DNA from: Chloroflexales bacterium ZM16-3
Lineage (GTDB): Bacteria; Chloroflexota; Chloroflexia; Chloroflexales; Chloroflexaceae
NCBI GenBank assembly: GCA_004138175.2
Contig: RYFE02000004.1
Coordinates: 186,001 to 250,000 of the forward strand
Direction: 5' to 3'
Length of the DNA stretch: 64,000 nucleotides
The translations under genes were made by a program, and so were the position numbers. Positions 1 to 7,469 of this stretch are shown here, one piece after another. How positions within the stretch are numbered: position 1 is the first letter of the stretch; each line of letters begins with the position of its first letter. The notes below the pieces were generated by a model, which saw only the letters and a program-made list of their open reading frames with translations, ran no database searches and was not told the origin of the DNA.

Positions 1-448
1 TCGGGGTGCTGATCCAGGCCAGGAAGTTCATCGGCGGTGCCATAAAGGCGGCCACCGCCTCGGCGCTCTGGAGGGCCAGGCGCTTCGGCACCAGCTCGCC
101 GAGCACCAGCGAGAGGTAGGAGACCAGGAGGACGACTAGGCCCTGGGCGAGGGGCACGGCGTAGGGGCTGACGTAGGGTAGCGCCGTGATCGTGGGGGTG
201 AGCTGGTCGGCCAGGGTGGCACCGGCGAAGACGCCGCTGAGGGTGCCGATCAGGGTGATGCCGACCTGGACGGCGGACAGGAAGCGGTTGGGGTCGTCTT
301 GAAGCTTGAGGGCGACCGCGGCCCCGGCGCTGCCGTCTTCGGCCCGCTGCTCCAGGCGGCCGCGGCGGGCCGAGACCATGGCGATCTCGGTTGCGGCGAA
401 GATGCCGTTGGCGAGCGAGAGCACGACGATGATCAGAAGTTCTATCAT
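1..448 (-). CDS. CNNM/HlyC-CorC family membrane protein, N-terminal part
   Basis: The first 149 residues of a membrane protein whose 3' part lies beyond the window edge. The start ATG is at 446-448. The translation begins MIELLIIVVLSLANGIFAATEI, a hydrophobic helix with the small-residue and acidic pattern of the DUF21/CNNM transmembrane domain. It continues with SARRGRLEQRAEDGS, QDDPNRFLSAVQVGITLIGTL and a third hydrophobic stretch ending in LGELVPKRLAL, all typical of the family. CNNM/HlyC proteins are cation (magnesium, cobalt) transport or efflux proteins, often followed by CBS and CorC_HlyC domains, which would lie off the window. Its start codon directly abuts the short-repeat array at 450-540 that separates it from tpiA. 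Family call is confident; ion specificity is unknown. Confidence 0.85.
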   Translation of the reverse strand, partial: MIELLIIVVLSLANGIFAATEIAMVSARRGRLEQRAEDGSAGAAVALKLQDDPNRFLSAVQVGITLIGTLSGVFAGATLADQLTPTITALPYVSPYAVPLAQGLVVLLVSYLSLVLGELVPKRLALQSAEAVAAFMAPPMNFLAWISTP

Positions 449-449
449 T

Positions 450-540
450 GTGACAGGGTGGCAGGGTGGCAGGGTGACAAGGCGACAAGGTGACAGCTTG
501 GCTGTCACCTTGTCATCTTGTCACCCTGTCACCTTGTCAT
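450..540. repeat. Head-to-head array of 8-bp repeats (GTGACAGG type)
   Basis: Six forward 8-mers (GTGACAGG, GTGGCAGG twice, GTGACAAG, GCGACAAG, GTGACAGC) fill 450-497. A 3-nt spacer TTG follows, then five inverted copies (GCTGTCAC, CTTGTCAT, CTTGTCAC, CCTGTCAC, CTTGTCAT) at 501-540. The centre is a perfect 14-bp stem (484-497 with 501-514). The array lies 3 nt beyond the tpiA stop codon and touches the next gene's start, so it could act as a terminator or processing hairpin. Confidence 0.85.
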
Positions 541-543
541 GAG

Positions 544-1296
544 TTACTGAAAGTGAATAATTCGCAGGAAGCTATCGGCCTTCAGCGCGGCCCCGCCAAC
601 GAGTGCGCCGTCGATATCGGGCTGGGACATCAGCTCATCGACATTGTCGGGCTTGACGCTGCCGCCGTACTGGATGCGCACCGTCTGGGCGACCTCATCG
701 CCATAGAGCTCGGCGAGGGTGGCGCGGATGGCGGCGTGCATGGCCTGGGCGTCGGCGGCGGTGGCCGTTTCGCCGGTGCCGATCGCCCAGATTGGCTCGT
801 AGGCGAGCACGAGATCAGCGAGTTGCTCGGCCGTCACATCGACCAGGCCGCCGCGCACCTGGCCGGTGACGATAGCCTCTGCCTGGCCCGAGTCGCGCTG
901 GGGCTTGCTCTCGCCGACGCACATGATCGGGCGCATGCCGCTGGTGAGGGCGGCGCGCAGCTTGCGGTTCACCGTCGCGTCGGTGTCGCCGAAGAACTGG
1001 CGGCGCTCGCTGTGGCCGACGATCACATAGGTACACCCGACATCACGCAGCATCTGCGGGGCGACGGCGCCGGTGAAGGCGCCCTGGGCCTCGTAGAAGA
1101 CCTCTTGGGCTCCGAGGCTGATCGGCGTGCCTGCGACCTGCTCGCCGATGGCGTAGAGCGCCGTGTAGGGCGGGCAGACGACCACCTCGCGGTCGGCGAC
1201 ATCGCCCAGGCCGGCCAGCAGGCCCGCCACCAGCTCACGGCCCTCGGCCACGGTCTTGTACATCTTCCAGTTCCCGGCAATGATCGGGGTTCGCAT
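544..1296 (-). CDS. tpiA: Triosephosphate isomerase
   Basis: Cytoplasmic glycolytic/gluconeogenic enzyme interconverting glyceraldehyde 3-phosphate and dihydroxyacetone phosphate. The 250-aa length is normal. All hallmarks are present: GNWKMYKT at residues 8-15 with the catalytic Lys11, VGHSERR with the electrophile His95, AYEPIWAIGTG with catalytic Glu167 and the loop-6 hinge, then GGSVKPDN and GALVGGAAL, which bind phosphate. Start ATG at 1294-1296. The gene lies between the M50 protein upstream and the CNNM gene downstream on the same strand, but the repeat array after its stop suggests separate transcription from the latter. Confidence 0.98.
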   Translation of the reverse strand: MRTPIIAGNWKMYKTVAEGRELVAGLLAGLGDVADREVVVCPPYTALYAIGEQVAGTPISLGAQEVFYEAQGAFTGAVAPQMLRDVGCTYVIVGHSERRQFFGDTDATVNRKLRAALTSGMRPIMCVGESKPQRDSGQAEAIVTGQVRGGLVDVTAEQLADLVLAYEPIWAIGTGETATAADAQAMHAAIRATLAELYGDEVAQTVRIQYGGSVKPDNVDELMSQPDIDGALVGGAALKADSFLRIIHFQ

Positions 1297-1347
1297 GGGT
1301 ATTCTCCACAGTGATTCAGATCACGAAAGACGCGAAGGGCGCGAAAC

Positions 1348-2025
1348 CTAGCGCAGCCGCGCGAGCGTGCTGAGCAGCGAGAGCACCACCTGATCGCCCA
1401 GCAGGAAGGCCAGCCCGACCCCGACGGCCACCGTGACAGCGAAGACCTGCCAGTTCCAGGCGAGCACCTTGGCACCGTCGAAGGGGCCGGCGGGGATCAT
1501 ATTGAACACGCCGATCCAGGCGTTGAACTTGAAGCCGATGAACAGGGTGATCAGCAGCAAGTTTGGCAGGGGTAGGCCGATCAGGACGATGGCGCAGAGG
1601 CTGAGCAGGAAGAGTATCGAGAGAACCAGGTTCGTCACCGGGCCGGCGAGGGCGATCAGTCCGCCCTGGCGCAGCGTGAGCTGGCCGCGGTGCCAGACGG
1701 CGCCCGGCGCAGCGATGAAGAAGCCGGCGAAGGCGATGACGATGGAGAGCAGCAGCCATTGGTCGTTGGCGATGAAGTGGGCCTCGGCACCGTAGTTGCG
1801 GGCCACCACCCGGTGGGCCAGCTCGTGGAGCACGAAGGCCATCCCGCAGACGATGGCCGAGATGATCAGGTTCTGGATGAGGCTGAGGCTGAGCAGGTTG
1901 CTCGGCCCCGTCTGCACAATCGCGAAGGCAATGCTTGACCCTGCCCATGCCTTAAGCAGCTCGATATTGTCATTCGTGCCGCGCGAGAAGACATCCTCGC
2001 TCGGCGTCGAGAAGATATTGCGCAC
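1348..2025 (-). CDS. Site-2-protease-like (M50) membrane metalloprotease
   Basis: An intramembrane zinc metalloprotease of the M50/S2P superfamily. The 225-aa protein has about five hydrophobic segments. The zinc motif HELAH is at residues 67-71 inside the second membrane segment, and the second motif NMIPAGPFDG (residues 175-184, Asp183) is the family NxxPxxxxDG signature for the third ligand. It lacks PDZ and CBS domains, so it is the compact form; its substrate cannot be guessed. The start is GTG (2023-2025), chosen because AAGAGGAG lies seven bases upstream. A hairpin GGGCG-TTT-CGCCC followed by TTTT lies just upstream near 2055-2071 but is not clearly functional. Confidence 0.85.
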   Translation of the reverse strand: MRNIFSTPSEDVFSRGTNDNIELLKAWAGSSIAFAIVQTGPSNLLSLSLIQNLIISAIVCGMAFVLHELAHRVVARNYGAEAHFIANDQWLLLSIVIAFAGFFIAAPGAVWHRGQLTLRQGGLIALAGPVTNLVLSILFLLSLCAIVLIGLPLPNLLLITLFIGFKFNAWIGVFNMIPAGPFDGAKVLAWNWQVFAVTVAVGVGLAFLLGDQVVLSLLSTLARLR

Positions 2026-2208
2026 CCCGATACTCCTCTTGGCTATGCCATATTGGGCGTTTCGCCCTTTTGACTCATTGTAGCATATTCGCAGATGTTA
2101 ACGGATTAGCCATCGGGAATAAACATAGACGGGACACTATTGGCAGGTGTGGCGGCGTATACTGTGCGCACGTTGTCGTACAACATCTTAGCAAGAGAGG
2201 TTCCACCA

Positions 2209-2784
2209 ATGAGCGCGTCCGCCCTGAGCCCTGATCTGATCCGCCGTGCCCAGCAGTCCGACCCGCAGGCCATCACCGCGATCTACGAGCGCTACGCGCC
2301 GGACATCTACCGCTACATCTACTTCCGCGTACACGACGCAGAGCTGGCCCGCGATCTCCAGTCCGATGTCTTTCTGCGCATGATCGAGGGGATCGGTCGC
2401 TACGAGGATCGGGGCTGGTCGATCTCGGCGTGGCTCTACCGGATCGCCCACGACCGGACGATCGATACGCTGCGGCGGCGCGAGCGGACGCACACGATCC
2501 CGCTTGATGCCTGGGTTGAGACGGGTGAGGATCAGGATGATGCTCTGGAGCTGAGCGTGGAGCGGGCGGCGCTGCGTCGGGCGATCGGCAGGCTGAGCCC
2601 GAGCCAGGCCCAGGTGCTGCGGCTGCGCTACAGCTACGATCTGTCTATCCAGGAGACGGCCCGGCAGATGGGGCGCAGCCAGGGCTCGATCAAGTCGCTC
2701 CAGCATCGGGCCCAGCTGAACCTGGCCCGGCTGATCGCGGAGGATATGGGCGGGGCGCCTGGCGATCCTTACTCCTTCGCCTAG
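2209..2784 (+). CDS. RNA polymerase sigma factor, sigma-70/ECF family
   Basis: A 191-aa sigma-70 family factor with region 2 and region 4 only. Region 2 runs from about AITAIYERYAPDIYRYIYFR to SAWLYRIAHDRTIDTLRRR; region 4 is LSPSQAQVLRLRYSYDLSIQETA followed by a recognition helix with QGSIKSLQHRAQ. The frame is open further upstream, but ATG 2209 (MSASALSP) is preferred because AGAGAGG lies just before it at about 2194-2200. A TATACT hexamer at 2158-2163 and a small palindrome GTTGT-CGT-ACAAC (2172-2184) lie upstream. No adjacent anti-sigma gene is visible. It ends convergently with the DHH-like gene across a strong terminator. Confidence 0.9.
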   Translation: MSASALSPDLIRRAQQSDPQAITAIYERYAPDIYRYIYFRVHDAELARDLQSDVFLRMIEGIGRYEDRGWSISAWLYRIAHDRTIDTLRRRERTHTIPLDAWVETGEDQDDALELSVERAALRRAIGRLSPSQAQVLRLRYSYDLSIQETARQMGRSQGSIKSLQHRAQLNLARLIAEDMGGAPGDPYSFA

Positions 2785-2802
2785 AGCGATCCGACCGAAA
2801 CA

Positions 2803-2836
2803 AAGCGGGGCGCGGTGCAAGCACCGCGCCCCGCTT
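2803..2836. terminator. Bidirectional terminator between convergent genes
   Basis: Perfect 15-bp GC-rich stem (2803-2817 with 2822-2836) with a CAAG loop. It sits between the stop codons of the sigma factor (plus) and the DHH-like gene (minus). No long T tract. Confidence 0.75.
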
Positions 2837-2838
2837 CG

Positions 2839-3666
2839 TTATCGTCTCGACCGCTGGCTGCCAGCTTTGAGTATGTCGACGAGCTCATCAAGCGAGAGGG
2901 CGGATCGTTGTCTGGGAGGTGCCTTAGGGGTGCCGCAGAGCAGCAGGCGGTGGCTGGGGTGCAGGTACCAGTCGGCCTGAGCATCGAGGCGCTGGAGGTC
3001 TCGGTAGACTATCTCAAGGTCAACATCAGATCGGTGCTGGGCGGCGACGCCCATGTAGCCCCTGCGGTCGCGGTAGGCGTAGAGCACGGCGCCGTGGCTG
3101 TAGGCCAGTCGGCTTGATCCGCCGTCGTCGCTCTGCATGGCGATCCCGAGCCCCCAGCGGGTGTTAAACTCAAGGCGGCGCTCGAAGGCCCGCTCCAGGC
3201 GGATCTGCCGCGCCTCGTGCTCGTACCATGCGTCCAGGTTGGGCAGCATGGCCTGGGCCACGTGGTGGGGCCGGTTCGGGTAGAGGGCGTTGTAGCCGCT
3301 GATCAGGTCGTTGATGTTGAAGAAGACCGGCTGCCGGCCGGGGTGCGCCTCGGCGTGGTCGATGCGGGTGACCTGATCGACGAGGCGGCGCAGGGCCTCG
3401 TTGTCGGGGGCGAGATCGCGGCGCACAAGTTCGGCGGCGCTGAGGGTGGTGTCGGCTGAGTGGTGATGATCGAAGCGCCCGCCGCCTGTGTCCACATGGA
3501 TAATCACGGGGTCGCCGTCGGCGGGCTGATCGTCGAGCGTGCGGCCGGCGGGGACAAACGATAGCTCGGCGTCTTTCGCGCCGCCGAAGCGCATCAGAAC
3601 CCATATCGCCGCTAGGCAGTCGAGGTCTGGGGCGAGGTGCCCTACGATTGTCTTAGGCGTGACCAA
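2839..3666 (-). CDS. DHH-superfamily phosphoesterase-like protein
   Basis: A 275-aa protein with N-terminal GHLAPDLDCLAAIWVL and VDTGGGRFDHHHS near residues 58-70. These resemble the DxD and DHH metal-binding motifs of the DHH/MYG1-type phosphoesterase superfamily. His and Asp residues later in the chain (DQVTRIDHAEAH) could complete the site. The C-terminal half, including a possible mRNA- or sugar-binding part, is not recognised. The only available start is TTG (3664-3666), since an in-frame TAG precedes it, and the first motif begins within nine residues. A TATAGA hexamer on the minus strand about 18 bases upstream would give a very short leader. Substrate unknown. Confidence 0.6.
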   Translation of the reverse strand: MVTPKTIVGHLAPDLDCLAAIWVLMRFGGAKDAELSFVPAGRTLDDQPADGDPVIIHVDTGGGRFDHHHSADTTLSAAELVRRDLAPDNEALRRLVDQVTRIDHAEAHPGRQPVFFNINDLISGYNALYPNRPHHVAQAMLPNLDAWYEHEARQIRLERAFERRLEFNTRWGLGIAMQSDDGGSSRLAYSHGAVLYAYRDRRGYMGVAAQHRSDVDLEIVYRDLQRLDAQADWYLHPSHRLLLCGTPKAPPRQRSALSLDELVDILKAGSQRSRR

Positions 3667-3690
3667 ATGGGGCGTGCTCGCATTCTATAG

Positions 3691-3735
3691 CACTGAGCAA
3701 AACGATTGAGCCACTGAGGCACTGAAGCTGGTAGC
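3691..3735. repeat. Dispersed degenerate CACTGAG repeat, copy 1
   Basis: The stretch reading GCACTGAGCAAAACGATTG followed by AGCCACTGAGGCACTGAAG closely resembles 34876-34914 and more loosely 16811-16850. It is related to the 8-bp CACTGAGC arrays elsewhere in this window but is degenerate. Confidence 0.5.
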
Positions 3736-3825
3736 TCGCTCCGCTCGCGTCTTTCTCTAACAGTCTCAGACAAGGCTTCACGTGGCAGATTTCAGGCGGC
3801 AGGGGTTGCGTATTGGGACGCCTTG

Positions 3826-3863
3826 CGCTACGCCGAACGGTAATATACTCTGAAATCTTGTCT
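3826..3863 (-). repeat. Dispersed 38-bp repeat, copy A
   Basis: Read on the minus strand it starts AGACAAGATTTCAG and passes through TTACCGTTCGGCGTA. It matches 13106-13143 on the plus strand at 31 of 38 positions by eye. The 3667-3913 gap contains only this, the repeat at 3691-3735 and the promoter area of the DHH-like gene. Confidence 0.55.
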
Positions 3864-3913
3864 CATCATGAGACAGTTGAAGGCTCAAGTATATCAGACG
3901 GCTTAAAGCGGAG

Positions 3914-4825
3914 TCAAATGTGCAGCACGCCGTTTGGCGCGTAGGGGATGAGCGCCCCCAGGCGTGTATCGGCGATGTTGAGCTGGACGGGGTTGGGCGA
4001 GAGGAGCATGGGCAGGCCGAGGGCGCGCAGCCACTCCTCGTCATCGTCGGCGGATTCGGGGCGCGGCCCGTTCATATCGCTGATCACGGCATAGTCGCAG
4101 CGGTCGAGGGGCAGTCCGTGGTGGAGGATGCTCTCGGTGTCGAGGCCGATCACGGCGGACTCGACGGTGGGGTCGGCGAGCAGGCGGCGGGCCGCCACAA
4201 AGTCTAGCCCGTCCTCGGCGCGCACGGGCAGGCCGCTGTCGGCCAGACGCTCCACGGCGGCGCGGCGCAGGGTGCCGCCGGTGACGAGGGTGATCGGGAT
4301 GCTGCCGACCTGATCCCAGGGCGGGGCGGGCGGCTCGCCTGTGCGCGGGTCGTACTGCCACGCGCGCGCGCCGTAGCCGATCTGGAGGCGGCCTTCGGGC
4401 AGGCGCAGGGTGGGCAGGCCGCGCTGGCGGGCCTCGGCGAGCAGCTGGAGGGTTGTCACGGGCGTGGCTTCGCGCCTGCGGCGGGCCTGGAGCTCGTACA
4501 GCGGGCCGTCGCGATCCCACTCCTCATCGCCCGCAGCCTCGGCGCGCATCCCGTCTACAATGTAGCGGCAGAGCTCGGCACCGATCTGCGGCTCGTTGGT
4601 GCTGAAGCGGGCCTCTAGCAGGAAGCTGTCGCCTAGCGGGTGGGAGTCGGCCTCTAGGTAGGCGATCACCAGGCCGATGGACTGGGCTCCGTCGCGGATT
4701 GCTGAGCGCAGGCGGCGGGCCTTGTCGGCGGCGGAGCTGATGCGTAGCAGTACGCCCGGCAGCGGCCCGTAGATGTTTGGGCCTTGGTAGGCGCGGAGCT
4801 GGGCTATGGTGATTGGTGTGCTCAT
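3914..4825 (-). CDS. Uncharacterised protein with cyanophycin-synthetase-like N-terminus
   Basis: A 303-aa soluble protein I cannot name. Its first 120 residues (LRAYQGPNIYGPLPGVLLRI through FSTNEPQIGAELCRYIVDGM) are reminiscent of the small N-terminal domain of cyanophycin synthetases. The ATP-grasp and Mur-ligase domains that would follow are absent. The middle contains LRLPEGRLQIGYGARAWQYD and ITLVTGGTLRRAAVERLA, reminiscent of the linker to the catalytic part; the rest shows acidic patches such as ESADDDEEWL and no catalytic motif I trust. ATG at 4823-4825, with no obvious Shine-Dalgarno sequence. It is divergent from the methyltransferase at 4885. It could be a decayed or repurposed scaffold of a cyanophycin-type ligase. 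Confidence 0.45.
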   Translation of the reverse strand: MSTPITIAQLRAYQGPNIYGPLPGVLLRISSAADKARRLRSAIRDGAQSIGLVIAYLEADSHPLGDSFLLEARFSTNEPQIGAELCRYIVDGMRAEAAGDEEWDRDGPLYELQARRRREATPVTTLQLLAEARQRGLPTLRLPEGRLQIGYGARAWQYDPRTGEPPAPPWDQVGSIPITLVTGGTLRRAAVERLADSGLPVRAEDGLDFVAARRLLADPTVESAVIGLDTESILHHGLPLDRCDYAVISDMNGPRPESADDDEEWLRALGLPMLLSPNPVQLNIADTRLGALIPYAPNGVLHI

Positions 4826-4848
4826 AAGGATTTGTTGTGGCGCAGCAG

Positions 4849-4876
4849 TTGTCGCGACGATCTGCTCGGCTATGAT
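4849..4876 (+). promoter_or_regulatory. Probable leaderless promoter of the methyltransferase
   Basis: TTGTCG (4849-4854), 16-nt spacer, TATGAT (4871-4876), overlapped by GATAAT at 4874-4879. Transcription would start close to the ATG at 4885, leaving almost no leader and no ribosome-binding site. Confidence 0.5.
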
Positions 4877-4884
4877 AATCGATC

Positions 4885-5640
4885 ATGGCGGCGACGACTG
4901 CGCCCTTCCACGATACTATGCGACAGCTATTGGATGATCTCCACGCGCCCTACGCCGCGCTGCTGCGGGCGGCCTTGGCCCTGGCGAGCCCGTCGGGCGC
5001 GCGGCTGGCTGTGGATATTGGCTGCGGGCCGGGCCTGAAGTCCGGCTGGCTGGCTGAGTGTCTGGCGCCGGGTGGGCTGCTGCTGGGCCTGGACATTGAC
5101 CGGGTCGCGGTGGCAGAGGCTGCGCGCCTGCGCCCTGGGGGCTGGCTTGTCGCCGATGGTCGCGATCTGCCGATGCGCGCGAGATGTACCGATATCTGTT
5201 GGTGTGTGGCCGCCCTGGAACTGTTCGAATCCCCACAGATGGCCCTGGCCGAGGCGCGGCGTGTGTTGCGCCCTGGGGGCGCTCTGGTGGTGGCTGCGGC
5301 GACGCAGCTCTGGGTGCGCCCGAGGGCCTGGCCCGCTGGAGTCTCCGCCGCCTGGGCGGATCGCGCCCCGCCTGGGCCAGCCGATGGGCTGGGCGATGAT
5401 CTGGCCGAGGCGCTGGCCGGTGCGGGCTTTGCCGAAGCTTATCTGCGGGCCTACTTGCTCGACCCGCCCGGCCCCGATCTGGCCCGCGCGGCGCTGCCCC
5501 TGGCCGCATGGCATGACCTTGCGCCTCATCTGGAGGCGCGGCTGACGCCTGATGAGCGCGCCGCCTGCGCAGAGGCCGAGGCACTGGCTGAGCCGGAGCC
5601 GCTGGCGGTGCTGCTAGTTGCCACTGGATCATGTCTGTAA
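4885..5640 (+). CDS. Class I SAM-dependent methyltransferase
   Basis: A 251-aa cytoplasmic methyltransferase. Motif I is VDIGCGPGLKSGWL near residues 35-48, followed by LGLDIDRVAVAEA (acidic loop binding the ribose), VADGRDLPMRARCTDICW (motif II/III) and the LRPGGALVVAA strand after it. The C-terminal third, with its many Ala, Pro and Leu residues, is not diagnostic, so the acceptor is unknown. The start at 4885 is supported by the adjacent -10 sequence, implying a leaderless message. It is followed at about 60 bp by a small gene with its own -10 box, so the two may be separately transcribed. Confidence 0.8.
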   Translation: MAATTAPFHDTMRQLLDDLHAPYAALLRAALALASPSGARLAVDIGCGPGLKSGWLAECLAPGGLLLGLDIDRVAVAEAARLRPGGWLVADGRDLPMRARCTDICWCVAALELFESPQMALAEARRVLRPGGALVVAAATQLWVRPRAWPAGVSAAWADRAPPGPADGLGDDLAEALAGAGFAEAYLRAYLLDPPGPDLARAALPLAAWHDLAPHLEARLTPDERAACAEAEALAEPEPLAVLLVATGSCL

Positions 5641-5658
5641 TTCTAAGATACGACATGC

Positions 5659-5664
5659 TATAAT
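5659..5664 (+). promoter_or_regulatory. Consensus -10 box TATAAT upstream of the 176-aa gene
   Basis: Perfect TATAAT 35 bp before the ATG at 5699. No convincing -35 at 17 bp (the position overlaps the stop codon of the previous gene). Confidence 0.5.
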
Positions 5665-5698
5665 CGGCCCAAACCCCAGACAGCGGAAGGAACATGCG

Positions 5699-6229
5699 AT
5701 GAGTGAGCAGCAGATGCCTTGGGAGCGGGCCGGCATGAATTCGGCATGGTATGAGAATGAGATCTTCGACGTGGGCATGCGCGTGGAGATCCGCGACTCG
5801 GTGTGGCGCACGCGCACAGGTGCTGCCGCCGGCCGGGTGGTCGGCTTCGATGCGAGCGGGCCGCTGCCTGGCGAGAACTTTGTCCGCGTCCTGGTGCAGC
5901 CCGACGCGGCGGTGGCAACGATAGTGGCGATACCGCCGGCGGCCCTCGGCCCCGAGGATGGCTCGGAGCTGCGCGGCATCGCCGTGACCCTGCTGACCGG
6001 CGCGGAGCAGTCGATGTCGCCTGAGCAGTTCGACAAGCTGCTGCACTGGCTCTCCGGGGACGCCTGCAAGGAGCTGATGGCCGAGCCTAAGATCCGCCTT
6101 CAGCGCATCCGGGCCGGCGGCGTCTACATCCCCGGCCTGGTGCTGCCCGAGCTTGCCGCGCTGGCCGAGGAGCGGCTGCGCCACCCCGGCTCCTCGGGCC
6201 AGCCTGTCCTGCGGCTTACGCCACGCTAG
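5699..6229 (+). CDS. Hypothetical protein, 176 aa
   Basis: Not recognised. The N-terminal half (DVGMRVEIRDSVWRTRTG, AGRVVGFD, ENFVRVLVQPD) looks like a small beta-barrel of SH3/KOW type. The C-terminal half (SPEQFDKLLHWLSG, IRLQRIRAGGVYIPGLVLPEL) is helical. No signal peptide or membrane segment. The frame is open further upstream, but ATG 5699 is chosen because GGAAGGA lies eight bases before it and the -10 box at 5659-5664 lies inside the longer version. Confidence 0.6.
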   Translation: MSEQQMPWERAGMNSAWYENEIFDVGMRVEIRDSVWRTRTGAAAGRVVGFDASGPLPGENFVRVLVQPDAAVATIVAIPPAALGPEDGSELRGIAVTLLTGAEQSMSPEQFDKLLHWLSGDACKELMAEPKIRLQRIRAGGVYIPGLVLPELAALAEERLRHPGSSGQPVLRLTPR

Positions 6230-6273
6230 GTGGTGCCTTACCTGGCAACGACGCCTGATAAGGGGGCTAGGTT

Positions 6274-7431
6274 ATGATCGACGTAGATCATTATACTGTC
6301 TCGCCCGCTGACTCTGATGTTTCTAGCGTATCGCCCGTTGCGGAGCCTGCGGCACTCCCCGTGGCGGCGCAGTCGGTTGGAGGCACCCGCGCCGCCCTGC
6401 TGGGCCGGGTCGCGGCCCTGATGGTGGGGCTGCTCATCTTCGTCGTCTCTCTGGAGCTGCTGAAGAAGGGCGCAGGCAGCTATGGCCGCCAGGTGGTCGG
6501 CTTCCTCCATGTCGGCGGGCCTGCGGCATCGCTTGGCCTGGGCTGGCTGCTGGCATACCTCTTCCTGAGCGGATCGCCGGTGGCGGCGGTGGCCGTCTCG
6601 CTGTTTGCGGCGGGCACGCTCAGCTCGGTGCAGACCTTCACCATGATCACCGGCTCGCGGCTGGGGGCGGCGCTGATCGTCCTGATCACGGGCGCGGTCT
6701 ACGCGGCGCGGGTGCGCCAGAACACCGACGGGCTGGCGGTGGGCGTGCTTGCGATGATTACGACGGCGGTGATCTACCTGCCGGCGCTGGCGATCGGCTC
6801 CTGGTTGCTGGGCAGCGGCCTGCTCGGCGAGCTTCATGTGAGCGCCTCTGCGCCGCTGGGCTCGCTGCTGGACTGGCTGATCGACCCGCTGGTGGGGGCG
6901 CTGTCGTCGCGGCTGCCGCCATGGGGGCTGCTGGTGGCGGGGGGCGCGGCGCTGTTGCTCGCCTTTAACCTGATGGATCGGGTGCTGCCGGCGATGAGCG
7001 GCGGGCACGGCCTGTTCCGTCACCTCGACCGGATCTCACAGCGGCCGATGGCGATGTTCGCCCTGGGTGCCGTCGTCACCGGGCTAACGCTGTCGGTCTC
7101 GGTGTCGATCTCGGTGCTGGTGCCACTGGCTGCGCGCGGGCTGCTGCGGCGCGAGCGGGTGGTGCCCTATATTATGGGCGCAAACATCACCACCTTCATC
7201 GACACGCTGGTGGCGGCGCTGCTGGTGGGTGGGCCGGCGGCCTTCACCATTGTGCTGGTGGAGATGGTGAGCGTGGCGGCGCTCTCGCTGCTGGTGCTGC
7301 TCTTCGCCTACGCGCCGTTTGAGCGGGGGCTGCTGCGGCTCCAGGAGCGCATCCTGAGCGACGGGCGCGCCCTGAGTGTGTTCATTGGGGTGCTGGTGAT
7401 CGCGCCGCTGGCGCTGCTCTTGTGGCGGTGA
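6274..7431 (+). CDS. Na+/phosphate cotransporter-like membrane protein
   Basis: A 385-aa polytopic membrane protein with about nine hydrophobic segments after a polar 35-residue N-terminus. The best clue is the C-terminal half. ALGAVVTGLTLSVSVSISVL and YIMGANITTFIDTLVAALLVG resemble the two inverted QSSS/GANIGTT-type repeats of the Na/Pi cotransporter family, but with altered residues (SVSVS instead of QSSSA, NITTFIDT instead of NIGTT). It may therefore carry another anion or have changed coupling. No PhoU-like C-terminal domain. AGGGGG lies about ten bases before the ATG. Confidence 0.6.
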   Translation: MIDVDHYTVSPADSDVSSVSPVAEPAALPVAAQSVGGTRAALLGRVAALMVGLLIFVVSLELLKKGAGSYGRQVVGFLHVGGPAASLGLGWLLAYLFLSGSPVAAVAVSLFAAGTLSSVQTFTMITGSRLGAALIVLITGAVYAARVRQNTDGLAVGVLAMITTAVIYLPALAIGSWLLGSGLLGELHVSASAPLGSLLDWLIDPLVGALSSRLPPWGLLVAGGAALLLAFNLMDRVLPAMSGGHGLFRHLDRISQRPMAMFALGAVVTGLTLSVSVSISVLVPLAARGLLRRERVVPYIMGANITTFIDTLVAALLVGGPAAFTIVLVEMVSVAALSLLVLLFAYAPFERGLLRLQERILSDGRALSVFIGVLVIAPLALLLWR

Positions 7432-7441
7432 GTGGGGCGCC

Positions 7442-7469
7442 GTAGGGACACAGCGTGCTGTGTCCCTAC
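7442..7469. repeat. GTAGGG palindrome, copy 1
   Basis: Arms GTAGGGACACAGC and its complement (13 bp) around a 2-nt centre. It lies between the convergent ends of the transporter gene and the S41 protease gene; the protease TAG stop (7466-7468) is formed by its right arm. Likely doubles as a bidirectional terminator. Confidence 0.8.
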